Assembly (NCBI RefSeq): GCF_048771995.1
Contig: NC_133063.1
Span: 60,733,310-60,797,309, forward strand
Length of the DNA: 64,000 nucleotides
Direction: 5' to 3'
Source of the DNA: Taeniopygia guttata
Lineage: Eukaryota > Chordata > Aves > Passeriformes > Estrildidae
The notes beneath the pieces are model-generated. The model searched no databases, was not told where the DNA came from, and saw only the letters and a program-made list of their open reading frames with translations. A program made the translations under genes and the position numbers. How positions within the stretch are numbered: the stretch's first letter is position 1; every line of letters begins with the position of its first letter. Positions 1 to 20,046 of this stretch are shown in pieces.

Positions 1-67
1 GCTGCTTCAATCACTGAGAATTCAACATTTTCACTGCTTTCATTTGGTTTCTTTTCCTTACACTTAG
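1..67 (+). other. FRMD3: FRMD3 intron, 3' end (window starts inside it)
   Basis: Sequence before the first visible FRMD3 exon. It ends in a pyrimidine-rich tract and a TTAG acceptor at 64-67. The FERM N- and central-lobe exons must lie upstream of the window. Confidence 0.75.
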
Positions 68-7471
<7,404 letters not shown>

Positions 7472-8875
7472 TAGTCATTAAACCTGTATGTTATACCCAG
7501 TAATGATGGCTATCTCAGGAAAACTGTGCATTAGCCTTATGAGAGATACATTGTGAGGCAGGTTACTGCTATTTGATTTCTGTTTCAAAAAATCTTTGAA
7601 ATTGTCAGGCTAAAGGATCTTTGGAAATAAATAGTCTCAAGATGGCACCTTTTCCTGAATATTGTCAGCAGTCAGGAGGGAAAACTGGCTGTTTACTGCT
7701 GGATATTTTGTTTTTCTTGGTTCTCTTTACTTTTATATTTCCTTCTTTCTGCTTTAGTCTGCTAATTTAATTTGCTTGGAAAAAAAAAAGACATTTGTAG
7801 ATCAACTAGGAAAGATCTTCTTTAGGTTGCCTTCCTTGACAAAACAGGACATTATGGGAAGATAAGTATTTCTTCATTTCTTGATATTTTTAGTATCATA
7901 TTGAACACCTTTCTTTTTGGGATAGAGTCACTACAAACAATGACATGAACACCGTTTCCAGCTTAAAATAGGATAATTGACTTTGTCCTAATTAAAATGA
8001 AACCAACCAAACAAAATCTGACACTGGTTCTTTCTTGAGATGTAGTGAGGTAATTGTTTCAGAGGTTAGGAAATACAATCTTTGTTATTGCTTTGTTCTG
8101 GTCGGTGGAAAACAGAAAATAGCTGAGCGAGTGTCTTCCTTTCCATAGAAGTATGTCCTAATTTGATTTTATAGGAGTTGTATGAACATATTTTGTTCAT
8201 TCTTCAGAGTCTGGACGCTGAATGTAGCAAACACAGGGTGATTACATTGTCTGTGTGAATACCTTATTATAATTAGTAGTAAGAGCAGTTAGTTTTAACA
8301 GTTACTTGTTTACCTCTGCTGTGAAATACATGTATATGAGAATTTTCCTTCTATCAGCCACGTACCACCGCTGTGCTTCCTCTGGGCAGTTGTCACCACT
8401 GCAGAGTAACAACAGCTTGCTGTGTACATCCGTATGTCCTTGCTCGTGTCCTGTAACCACACTTACAACTCTAGGCAATGAAATCCATTTTTGGAAACTG
8501 GTGACATTGCTACATGCTCACCAGACAGTGCTTGTTTTAAATGTTTGTGCTACGTAAGTTTGAAAATTACATTTCCTTTCAGTCAGACAGATTGTTGTTA
8601 CTATGATGAGCTAATAGACATATCTGCTGGTGGTATTTAACTGCATAATTTATATGTTGCTAAATATCACCAGATGTTAAGTTAACAGTATTTACACTTT
8701 TACAGTCTTTTTCTGCAGAAAACTTTGCTATATTATCAAACTACAATTTGAATTGATCTCACAGCTCTTCGACAATGATGCTGGCTCTCTTCCCAACATC
8801 CACTTTTGTGGATTCCCACCTTCTCCCTTGCACCAGCACTAATCACAACAGTGTGAACTAGGAAAAGGAGTTAAA

Positions 8876-9058
8876 AAACAAACAAACAAACAAACCCCCA
8901 AAATAAACAAAACCCCATAAAATAACTCCCAAAACAAACAAACAAACAAACCCCAAAGAAAAAGTAAATAAAATAAATTCAAAACAACAAAACCAAACCC
9001 AATAACAACAGCTAGCCAAATTAAAACAAAAAAACCAAAACCAAACAAAAACCCCTTA
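8876..9058. repeat. A-rich CAAA/CAAAA low-complexity tract
   Basis: About 180 bp composed mainly of A and C in (AAAC)n and (AAAAC)n units. The complement reads as GTTT-rich. The minus-strand open frame across it has Phe/Leu/Val-heavy low complexity and is not a gene. Confidence 0.85.
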
Positions 9059-9651
9059 ACTGTGCAGTCTCCTATTATTGCCTGACTCAACTATTGACTG
9101 GGTCATCAAGAGGGTCAACCAAGGTCCTGTGTTGGGGTAAGGGCATGAGCAGGAGGTGGAGAGAGGGGAGCTATCCACCTCTGAGACTGACACCACTGCC
9201 TTGGAGAACTGCTTTTGTGTGCTACAGACATGAAACAGCCTTGATATCTCTTAATATGTCTCAGCCCAGTGAAGCATACTTTTTGTTCAAAAGGCAAAAG
9301 TCAGTGTTATCAGATCAATAATTCATGGCTGAAATCTCAGTACAGAAGTATCAAGTGATTGAAAAGAAGCTTTCATCACTTTGTCAAAACCACATTAATA
9401 TCCTGTGACTGGAGAGGTATGGTATTGCCTCTTATTTAAAAAAAAAATAGTCTACTCAAATAGATGAAGCTATGATAGCATGCAATCCTAAAAAATCCAG
9501 AGACAATGGACTACCATCTGCAAAGGCAGTAATCTGTCTCACCAAAATCAGACGGTAAAAGAAGGCAGCCACAGAATCTGTATAGCAACACTACAAGAAA
9601 TATAATGTGTTCAACTACGCATGGAGCAAGAACTGAGCAAGGCTGCACCAT

Positions 9652-10137
9652 GAATCCTGCATTCAGTTCTGTGTCCCTCCTTGCAAGAATGACATTGAGG
9701 GGCTGGACAATGTCCAGAGCACTGGTGTGAGTGAAGGGTCTGGAGCACAAGTCCTCTGAGGAGCATTTGAGGGATCTGGGGTTGTTTAGTCTTGAGGGAG
9801 GCTTGGGGTGACTTTATCAGTCTCTACAACTCCCTGAAAGGAGTGTCTAGCCAGGTGGGGATTGGTTTTGTCTCCCAGGTAATAAATAACAGAAAAGAGA
9901 AAGTGGTCTCACATTACATCTGAGAAGGTTTAGTTTGGATATAAGAAAAAATTTCCTTACCAAAAGGATGGTCAGACATTGGAACAAACTGTCCACGGAC
10001 ATGGTTGAATCAACAACCTCCATGGAAGCGTTCAAAAGGCATGTGGGTGTGGTGCCTGCAGACATGGTTTAGTTGTGAATACAGTAGTGCTGGGTTAACA
10101 GACTTGATGACCTTTCCAACCTTAATGATTTTATGTA
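9652..10137 (+). mobile_element. CR1 LINE fragment, 3' end
   Basis: This is a 5'-truncated, decayed CR1 non-LTR retrotransposon in sense orientation. Diagnostic pieces in order are ACATTGAGGGGCTGGACAAT, a diverged GTCTTGAGGGAGGCTTGGGG, the AAAAAATTTCCTTACC stretch, and GACTTGATGACCTTTCCAAC near 10103-10122, running to TGATTTTATG at the 3' end. Only remnants of the end of ORF2 and the 3' UTR remain, with stops in every frame. CR1 is the dominant LINE of birds. Confidence 0.85.
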
Positions 10138-10462
10138 CAGGAATAAGCACACACCTACTACCATCAGACCAATTGTCTGTGAGGGTATTCAGTTGTGTAA
10201 GATTTGCTTGTAGAGGAGAAGCATGTGGAACTTTTGCAGGTACAATTATTTTATTTTTTTAAACAGTCTCTTGCTGAGAGTTAGTATAGTTCAGGATTTT
10301 CTGAGTCAGTTGTAAGATTTTAAGATTTCTCCTTTACTTACATGTAGATAAAGCTATGGGGAGCAATTTGAAATGAACACAGTAATTTCTCTTTTGCATA
10401 AGCATGGTCACATGAAACATAAATGATAGATTTTACTTCTCAACATCAGTATGTAGGAGCAC

Positions 10463-10606
10463 ACTGGCCGTTTTTTCCCCTTATGCAAAGACTTGATGCC
10501 TTGGATATTTTTATGCTTCTGTGTGGTTCAGCTGTTATGCTAGCAACTGCTAGCTGAGATGGATGCTGTGGAAGTTTGCAATGTTATGAGGCATTTGGAA
10601 ATGTTT
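10463..10606 (+). repeat. Direct duplication, copy A
   Basis: The core 10497-10606 matches 11820-11935 with about 7 substitutions and two small indels over about 110 bp. Both copies contain GGTTCAGCTGTTATGCTAGC and AGGCATTTGGAAATGTTT. A weaker match extends leftward to a shared GGCCG followed by a T-run. The origin, local duplication or unclassified repeat family, is unknown. Confidence 0.85.
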
Positions 10607-11301
10607 CAAATGTTGGAAATCTTTCACAACCTTGTCTAGTTGACACTTGAGTCCTTGTATAGGCCTTCCTCTATGTATTGAACACATCTGTGGTTAGATT
10701 TTTGTAAGAATTCATTCTTTCCAGTTTTTGTACTGTGTACACAATGAAGAGTGAACCCCTTTTAGTAAGAATTTAATCATCCTTTTTTGGCTGTTACGAC
10801 AGTAATGAGAATAAAAATGATAAAAGAAGACAGAATCTTGCTTTTGAAGGGGTGGCAAAATGGAGATAGGAAACAAAGGGGTACTTGATCTTTCCTTTCA
10901 CCCACCAAAAAGTGCTTGCAGAGAATGAAAGGAAGAGAGAAATCTTTGCTCTAGCAGAGGAAGGAGTAAACAGGACTCCTGCTGGATATTTATACTATAG
11001 AGGCTATGTAGGAAAGAGAAACATCATAAAGATGCTTTCCAAAAGCTTCTCTGAAGCAGCTGTCTTTTGTGAGAGAAATATCTATATGTAAAATAGACAT
11101 TTGCAGGACTCCCTCCCCTACTTCTCTCTTTCCCACATATTTGCAAGCATATAATTGATTTTTTGGTACAAAGAGAACAAGGATTCAGATAGCACAATGT
11201 ATCATTACAGATGAGTATTCTGGGAAGTGAGAGACTATATCCCCTCCAGTACACTCCTTCCAGTTTGTCTCTTCTCTGTGGCTTTGGTGTACCAGTAAAG
11301 A

Positions 11302-11340
11302 GTTTCTTTCCCACTAGGATATTCCTAGTGGGAAAGAAAC
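11302..11340. repeat. Perfect inverted repeat (18 bp arms, 3 bp loop)
   Basis: Arm GTTTCTTTCCCACTAGGA at 11302-11319, spacer TAT, and the exact reverse complement at 11323-11340. As RNA it would fold into an uninterrupted 18 bp stem. It lies in the last FRMD3 intron. It is too short for a typical microRNA precursor. Confidence 0.95.
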
Positions 11341-11785
11341 ATATGGGTGCCTTCCAGCTCCCAGCTGGAGCAAGTTATGAGCAGCCAGCATAGGTACATC
11401 ATGGTTTTTTGGGAATCTGTATATCTGCTGGTTGGGAACAGGGAAGTGCCCAGCCTTCTGAAACAACACTTCTTTCTGTCCAACAAGAATCTGTCCAACA
11501 ATTGTCCTCAAGTGGGAACTGGAGCTCATATGTAAAGAGAGAATTTTTTTTCCCAGACTTAGAAATTTTCTGTTTGTGTGTTTACATGGACAGATCAGGT
11601 TTTTATTCTAGACTAGAAAGTAATGTTTTTTGGTCTGACTGGTTCGCTTTGTGAGTAGGATTTGTAAGCACAGCATGGGATTTTTCCATTTTATTTACAT
11701 GTTTCACAAATAATTTCCAGGCAGTGACAGGGAACTGACAATACTGGCATATGAAAGCATTTTAGAAAAATAATGGGACTATAAA

Positions 11786-11935
11786 TGCTGGCCGCTTTTT
11801 TAACTGCACTATGTTTTGTTGCCTTAGATATTTTTATGCCTCTGTGTGTGGTTCAGCTGTTATGCTAGCAACTGCTAACTGAGATGGGTGCTGTGAAAGT
11901 TTGTATTGTACATTATGAGGCATTTGGAAATGTTT
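11786..11935 (+). repeat. Direct duplication, copy B
   Basis: Partner of copy A at 10463-10606, in the same orientation and about 1.32 kb downstream. Compared with A it has a 2 bp TG insertion after CTCTGTG and a 4 bp insertion (TACA type) before TTATGAGG. Flanks diverge right after the shared AAATGTTT. Confidence 0.85.
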
Positions 11936-13493
11936 AAAAATAACCTCTGGTTCTGTTCCTGCTGGGATATTTTTGTTGGCCATGTTAGAAGCTTGTCATT
12001 TGATTCATTGAGAGCGACTTGTGTGTTAGTCTCTTAAAACCTAGTGGGAACTTAATAAAAGGTCAAAGCTGGTATGGATAGAGCTCTTACAAGACTTTAA
12101 GAAGAGGAATTAATAGTCAACATGGTGAAATGTCTTGTAAAAATCCAAACCAAGAGAAGCATTCATTTGCGGATGGTCAACCACTGCAGCAAGGAAGTGT
12201 GCATTCGTTTACTGCGGCATGGCTCCAAGATCACAGCCAGAAGGGCTGGTAAATTTACATTCATTTTACTCAAACCCCTTTTTTAAACCCTTTACCCCCG
12301 TTTAAGTTAATAGCTGTGTCTCGGAAATGAACTGTATTGTAAATGACATGTTCAGCAGAGAATAATTACTGACAAGAACAAAGCTGCAAATGGAGAATGA
12401 ATGAGACAAAACATAAATTTATTGTATTAATTTACAAAAAATTGTGGATTTATTTGTTAATTGGTAACAAATGAGGGACTGGAATTTTGCCTTTGTATTT
12501 TTCTGGGACTGAGTTGGGGGGAAATACTTTGAAACTGCAGTAATTTATGACAAAACTACATAGTTGTTAAACTAGAAGGTAGTAGATTTTGAATGTGAGC
12601 TGAGTGCAGTAGTTGAGTTTTCCAGTTTTTAATCTTTGTGTTTTTTTTCTATATACGGAATCATTTCATATGCTGAATAATAGTACTAAGGCTGGTGGAG
12701 GAAGGTGGAGCTTGGACAGAGTCTGATTTATCTCCCTTTTTCACTACACACAAGAGGAGTGCAACCCAATGAACAAAAAGCATTCAGTATTGCTTTGAAC
12801 AGTATTGCTTTGAGCAGCATTTTACGAAATGCCTTTGCCAGAGATCCATTGCCGCCCTCACCTCCCCCGTCAGTAAATATGTCCATTTCCTTAATGTCAT
12901 AAGACATTTTTAAATTTGTTTTTCCATGCTTTTGTAGTATTGATTGTTTTTGATATTTGGGCACCTATAGGTTGAATTATTTCAGTTTTTACTAACCTAT
13001 AGTAAACCTTTGCATTGAATATTCATTTCAGAAATTAGTTTTTAATCAAAGAATTAACTGAAAGTGTTCTGGCAAAGATTAGAATATTTTTACTCTTTTG
13101 ATATCTGAAATTTGGAAAGCAGTGGGTGCAGTACATACATGAGAAATGGCTTCTTGCAGTGATTTGTCTCTGAGTAGTACCAGCTCCTGGTTGTCTTTGC
13201 TTCTTGAGTTCACCACTCAGTGAAAACAGTAGAATCTACTACAGAATACACCTAATTCCCTTGATTTAAACATAGTAGCAAAATTGCAAAAGCATTGTTA
13301 TTGATGTATGTTTTGTATTACATCTCAGAGGTTAAATACTGGCTTCAGATAAATGCAAGACATCTTATTGGTTTAATATAACGACAGCAATCATACGAGA
13401 TTTGTATGTTGGGGCAACCTTAGTTCTTAAACACCTTGATTTTGTAGTACTGTTCATACTACGTTATTCCTTTTGAAGTAAACATGCAGAAAG

Positions 13494-13618
13494 TATATAT
13501 ATACATATATATATATGTATATATGTATATAGGTATATATATGTATATATATGCATATATGTATATATATGTATATATGCATATATGTATATCTAGATGT
13601 GTGTGTGTGTGTATATAT
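13494..13618. repeat. TATATG / TG simple repeat
   Basis: About 125 bp of TATATATG/CATATA units followed by a short (TG)n run near 13597-13611. It is likely polymorphic. The minus-strand open frame across it, rich in Tyr, Ile and His, is an artefact of the repeat. Confidence 0.9.
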
Positions 13619-13679
13619 CAGCATATAACACATGTATAGCAGCACCAAAGCATAGGACGTAGCTTGGGCAAGACTCCTA

Positions 13680-14300
13680 TCATGGGACATAACTCCTTGG
13701 GAGTTATGTGACCCTTTGTGACCCTTTCAGAACAACGCTGACTTGTGCCAGGAGGGGTCACCCAAGCTGAGGGGGAATGCTGAAATGTCCCACTTGCCCT
13801 TAGCACCCTTGCTTGAGTGCTAAGCTTTCACATCAGTACTTGGCACTTTTCAGCCTCACTGTCCTTGGCGTGGTGCTGGACACTGAGTCCCATCACCAGG
13901 TCCTTCTTTCTCTGAGCTGCTGATAGATGTATCTTGCCTTCTCAGAACTGCTCCCGTGATACACAGTTCTCTCCCTGATGCTTCCTTTGGTCCTATTGCT
14001 ACTTAATCCTGTTTCTGGAAGGGGATCAACAGCTCTGGATTGAACTCCTTCCAGGCCAAAGAGAGATGGAAGACAGGCATCCCAGAATGCCCTCCATGAA
14101 GTATGCTCTGCTCTGCTTCTGCTTCTGTGCTTTGGGTGCCCTTTGTGGGGTGTGGAAAGCAGAGCACTGGCCTTCAGTGGCTGGACTAGCTTGGACACAA
14201 CACAGCTGGGAGGCGAGCTGTGCCACAAAACATCCAAGTCCCCTGCTGGGACAGGGCTTTGCTGCCTTCTATCATTTTCCATTAGACTAAAACAAACAGT
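13680..14300. other. GC-richer unclassified block in FRMD3 intron
   Basis: This stretch is clearly richer in G and C than the flanking intron and carries a 154-codon minus-strand open frame (13893-14357). The frame has no domain, signal peptide or similarity that I recognise. A 10 bp perfect inverted repeat (13687-13696 with 13700-13709) marks its left end. It may be an old LTR or other repeat, or a regulatory block. I cannot tell from sequence alone. Confidence 0.3.
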
Positions 14301-17300
14301 AATGGCCAGCAGGAAAGTGAGGTCACTGCCTAAAAAGACGTTACTATAAACTGTCATTGATTAATTCTACTTGCAAAGCTATGACAGATATCTTTTATGG
14401 TCACGTGATGCGGGTACAGTACAAATCTGTGACCTTCTGTTTCTGAGGGCAGGAGGTCTGGGAGTGATGCAAATCCTGCTTGATATAGATGTGTAGAGAA
14501 ATATTTAAATAAATGCAATTCTAGAGTATATCTCATTTTTCTACACTTTCTTTGTGACATTCATGCACTTTGCTCATGTGAGAAAATCACCTTCTCCTTC
14601 CCTCTGAAAGGTCATTTTATTCATAGTACAGATTAATTTTGTCCACATGGAAAATAAGCAAAGGATACATGATATTTCCAGAGTAAGAAGTAAAAAGGAC
14701 AGGAAGGATTTCTCCTAATTGCAGCCTTTCTGGCCGTTTTTGTTTACATGTATGTATGAAATGTTCCTAGTACTGCTCTCTCTGGACCATATCTAATTTT
14801 CCATTTGTCTCTTTAAAATTAGTGTACATTCACACTCGTTCCTTTCTCCAATATTAAAGGCTGTTATAGGTGTGTAATTGTGTTTCTGGTAAGAAAAGCC
14901 CTGTGCAGGATATCCGGCCAATGTGTGAACTGAAGTTTTTAATAAGCAGAGGATACATTCTTCTGAGGTGCTGTACTTTCAGCAACTGCAGCTTCTTAAG
15001 AATGGTGGAGCAAGAGCTGCCCTTCATTTTGTTAATCCTCAGCTGCTGGACTTGGCTCCTGTAGAAATACTAGCAGCTGACAACTTTTACGTCAGAACTC
15101 TCAGACCTCTTGCACGTTCATGTTCACAGCAGATGACCAAAATAATGTCATATCTTATTCAGCTGTTCATATTCCTGGCTTGGAGCAATAACAGTATTTG
15201 GTGGAAGAGGAATACTGAGTTTCACCCAGGATAATGTGATCTCTGTCTTTGTAAAATGTGTTCTGTTGCCAGAAAAGTGTAGCAAACTTTTTCTGTGGAA
15301 AATATAAGAAATAAACCTGATATTTACCTGATTATTTACCTGATATTCCAGTAACCTGTATTAGAAGTTTCTGATTTATGGAATGTAAACTGCCATTGAG
15401 AATTCAAAGTAAAGAATGGAAATAAGAGGTTCTCAAATGTAACTTAATTCTCAACTCAAAATCCTCTAAATCTGAACACCACATAAATTTTAACTATTAT
15501 TAAAGAGATAGTAGACTTTTCAAAATCTTGCCAACAAATGATATAAAAAGATAGCCTTATAAGGGTAGTACAAAAATAATTGTTATGTCTGAATAGGAAC
15601 AAAGGATTTGCAGAAGAATCATAAAATAATTAAAGATTATTAGAAGTTGGGCTTGCTTTAACTTTCATATCTATTTTTCCATTGGAACACTTTGAGGATT
15701 TTTTTTTTCTTTTAACTTGATTTTATTACTTCAGATAACTGGCTCTCTTAAGGGCTATCTGAAAAATAAAAAAAAAAATCCAAAAAACTTTCTTCTCTCT
15801 TAAATTTGTCTTACTGGAATATTAATTGTACTGTGGAATTCTCATACTTTAATGTGATATTATTTGTAAATTATATTTGCCATAATTGTTTTACAGTTAT
15901 GTCTTTTGAAACCATCAAAATATGAATGGCCCAACATATTTATCCATATACTGCAATATGACTGAAACTTTGCTGGAATCAGTCGTGTTGACTCAGGTTA
16001 ACAGCCTGTTCTTTCCTCATTCCTTGACTTAAAAAATGTTGTGGTGCTACAGAGAATATGGAGGAGTAAAAAGAACAACTTTATATCTTTAATTTTTTAA
16101 AATATCAAATAAGCTTGCAGCAGCAGCAGCGTTTAATGCCCATTCTAAATTTTCAAATATTGATTTACACTAGTATTTGACTGATATAAAATGCAATTAC
16201 ATTAATTTAATGAGTTTAAATGACAAATAAAGCAGTGGAAAATTTTTCCTAGCAGTTTAAATTAAATAGTGGAATGTAAATTTGATGTGTACTTCAGAGT
16301 TGCAACACATTACCATTTCAATACAAACCCTTCAGGAAACAAAACCACTGACATGAAAAGGCTTCTCTGTCACTTTCTATCAACAGGTTAACCCCATAGT
16401 CAGAAGTTTGCCAGTAATTTGAGAAAAATACAGTTGTAATGAAAGTTAATATAGTCTCTTTATGTTCACTGTACATCTTATGCAAGCTGGAATTTACTCT
16501 GGGGAGGAAGAGGAGGCTCAAGAATCATAAATTGGGGTGACCTTTCTTTGTGGTAGGTGTAGCTGTCCTCTATGATGAGAAGCATGATGAAAATATATGA
16601 CTGACCTTGCACCTAAGCAGGTATAGAGAGGCCTATGGCCAGAATTCTAAATTTAGGAGAGTAAAACTGGGTGCATTCAACCATTTCAAAATGTCTAAGT
16701 AAGTGGCTCACCTTAAATTTTATTTGTATTAAGAATATTTGAAAAGCATATTTGAGAATCAAATGGTAGTACTTGTGTATCTAAAGATACATATAGATGC
16801 TTAATGCTGGGTTCCAGAGTTAAACAATTTTGGCTTTTGTAATTTAATGTATCGTGGGTGTACTCTCAAGTAACTTGAGTATGTTTTGATGATCCAGCAT
16901 TACCTTCTGTTACTTAGGAGAAAGATCCTCCAAATCTGTTCCCACTTCTTGGTGTTCATACACTGTTTTGTCTCATTTCAGTTGGTTTTTATCCTCCTCT
17001 TGATGACTGTGGCAAGTGTATTTCTTTATGTAAAGACTGGTGTAGACAATTACATTCCAGCACAAAACACGTTTCTTGCTGAAATGTGATGAATTTCTAA
17101 ATTGGCTGTGATAAGAGAGGACAGAGTAGTTGATACAAGGAATTATTAGGCAGGAAGTCAAATTAAACTTATGAAAATTAAACTAATTTAATTATTGATC
17201 TAATAATTATTGAGGACAAGGTTTCATTTCAGTTATGCACTTTTGCTGCTGAAAGGAGCTCTCCTGCACTCTTTCTCTGTCCCTGGTCATGTGCTGTTTC

Positions 17301-18057
17301 CACAAGAATGCACAACTAGCCAGCTCAGGAAAAAAAAAAAAACATCAGATGCTTTACTCAGTGATGAAAGGAAAGGAAGGAGAAATTGTGTGTTTGGTCA
17401 TTTGGCCAAAATGACAAACCACACCTGGTGGCATGGCTTGTGAGGTCTAGAAAAGAAAAAGATAACAAGTTACAGGGGAAGATATCTGTCTGGGCCATTT
17501 TGAGTACTTCAAAAGGGAAATTTCCATGAGGAGGTGTCTTAACATCACTTTGAAAGGCAGGTCTGTGCCCAGCTGTCCTCTCTACTCCTACGACTGACAA
17601 CTAACAGCAGTCACTGAAGTACTGATGCAGCTGTAAACAGCTAGACTTCTTTGCAGACTTCTTGCTGTTAGAGATTGACTGGAAAATGGAGAGTAAGTTT
17701 TGAGAGAGCAGAGAGTAATGCCATAAGAAAGTCTACTCTGTAAAGGGGAGAGAGAAATTTAGAGAGAGAAAACAGCTAAAGAACTAGATGAGCAGAAAAA
17801 AAAAGGTGACATGAGAAGGAGTTTTTTTAACAGGTGACCCTATGAGAATGTTGTTCCAATGATATCTAATTCTCATATTATGTTAACCTTCCTCTCCTTT
17901 TGTTCTTTCTACTGTTACCATGAATTTATCCTGAAAATCTGGTGTCTCTTTATAATGTCATGCTCTATTCTCAACCTTAGCTATTATCTTACCACACTCA
18001 TTCATGTCAAAGCAATGAGAGTTGGTAGTTTTTGTTGCTGTTATTATTATGATTACA

Positions 18058-18141
<84 letters not shown>
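18058..18141. repeat. Compound microsatellite (ATT)18(GTT)10
   Basis: Eighteen uninterrupted ATT units (18058-18111) are followed by ten GTT units (18112-18141). It ends about 350 bp before the last FRMD3 exon. The translated poly-Tyr/Cys and poly-Asn frames are artefacts. It is very likely length-polymorphic. Confidence 0.97.
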
Positions 18142-18461
18142 ATTATACACCAAAGAGCACCAATTCACACATATAGTAGGTGTTAATTTATTCCAGAAAT
18201 CAGATAGCCAGTAGAAAATAGGTGCTCTCTTTTCTGCTTTGCACTGCACTATTATCATTAGTAGCTACATCCGACCATCTTAAGCAGATCTGGTGTACTG
18301 CAGTGTTGTAAAGATACTGCCCTCTTCAGAAAGCTTTTCCAGTTTTTTATAATTGTGTACAGTCTGGTTTTAATATGCAAATTATTGCAGAATCTTCTTT
18401 CCATACATCTGTTATATACATCGGAAGACCGACTTTTGCCACCAGGCTGTGAGAAATTTAG

Positions 18462-19085
<624 letters not shown>

Positions 19086-20015
19086 ATTTTACATGAATAT
19101 AATACAACTAAGGGCTATATTCAAAATTTCAGTTAGTGACAGCTTTCCATAATGTCCCTGGACCCATCTGTTGACAGTTGCCTTCATATCCTCACTTACA
19201 GTTTTTGTTACAGACTCTTCATGTCCTTAAGTTCCCTTTACATACTTAAAATGCCATTTTAATTACCAACTTAGACAGTCACCTCTCAATAACCAAAAAG
19301 AAGCTTTATTTTAAATACATTTCAGACTTCCAGCTCATTTATTGCATCATATAAGACAGGGTCACAATAAGTTTCATTGTCCTTAACCTTTCAATCCATG
19401 ACACTAAAACTGACAATATTGAAAGAAAACCTTTTTGAATATACTCCTTAGTGCAACAATTTCTTCTAACCAATGCCTATACAAGCAATGTTTATTCTGG
19501 GGTTTTGGTTTTTGTTTGTTTTTCTGTTTGTTTGGTTTTTTTACATTTTTATGTCTTTAAGATATTTTGGTAAGTTTTTAGTAAAAGAAAACTTACAATG
19601 TTGTTTAAATGTACTGGTAAGAATAATGCAGAGGGGCATGCAGGGTGTTTTTAGTGTTTTACCAATTATTTGTTTTTAAACTATGGCTGGAGAATGAATG
19701 AATTTAATGTAGCTATATACAAAGGGACTGTGTTTGGGAAACACACAGAAAGTTCACTCAAGTTCTGTAGGGACTGCCTGGGCAAGGTGAAATGACAGCA
19801 AGTATGCAAAAGAATTTCTGAAAGGCACAGTTCTAAAGCTTGGGGAAGTGAGCAGAACTGAAATGATCCTCCCTCTTATTTGTCAGGTTGTCTTCCATTT
19901 TATCAGTTCTGTAGAAAGTCTTTACAAGATAGTCCAAGTACGTTTAGAGAAAGATTGAGTCTTCAGTCTAAATGTAGATTATTGTACATAACAGAAAACA
20001 ATAATAGTAAGTAGC

Positions 20016-20046
20016 AAAAAAAAAAAAAAAAAAAAAGAAAAAAAAA
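20016..20046 (+). repeat. Poly(A) run in FRMD3 3' UTR
   Basis: A 31 bp nearly pure A tract with a single G at 20037. It could cause internal priming in oligo-dT cDNA libraries. Confidence 0.9.

Noticed and set aside
8839-9090. Hydrophobic minus-strand protein, apparent membrane protein
   Set aside because: Its Phe/Leu/Val richness comes from the CAAA-type low-complexity tract read in antisense.
11302-11340. Intronic microRNA precursor
   Set aside because: The stem is 18 bp with a 3 bp loop, too short for a normal pre-miRNA, and the flanks do not extend the pairing.
13454-13690. Tyr/Ile/His-rich protein at 13.5 kb
   Set aside because: Translation of the TATATG/TG simple repeat.
13893-14357. 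154-codon minus-strand open frame in the last FRMD3 intron
   Set aside because: No domain, signal peptide or family similarity that I recognise. It lies in a GC-richer intron block, antisense to the gene, and is best explained as a chance or repeat-derived frame.
18007-18258. Poly-Asn and poly-Tyr/Cys proteins at 18.0-18.25 kb
   Set aside because: These are translations of the (ATT)n(GTT)n microsatellite.
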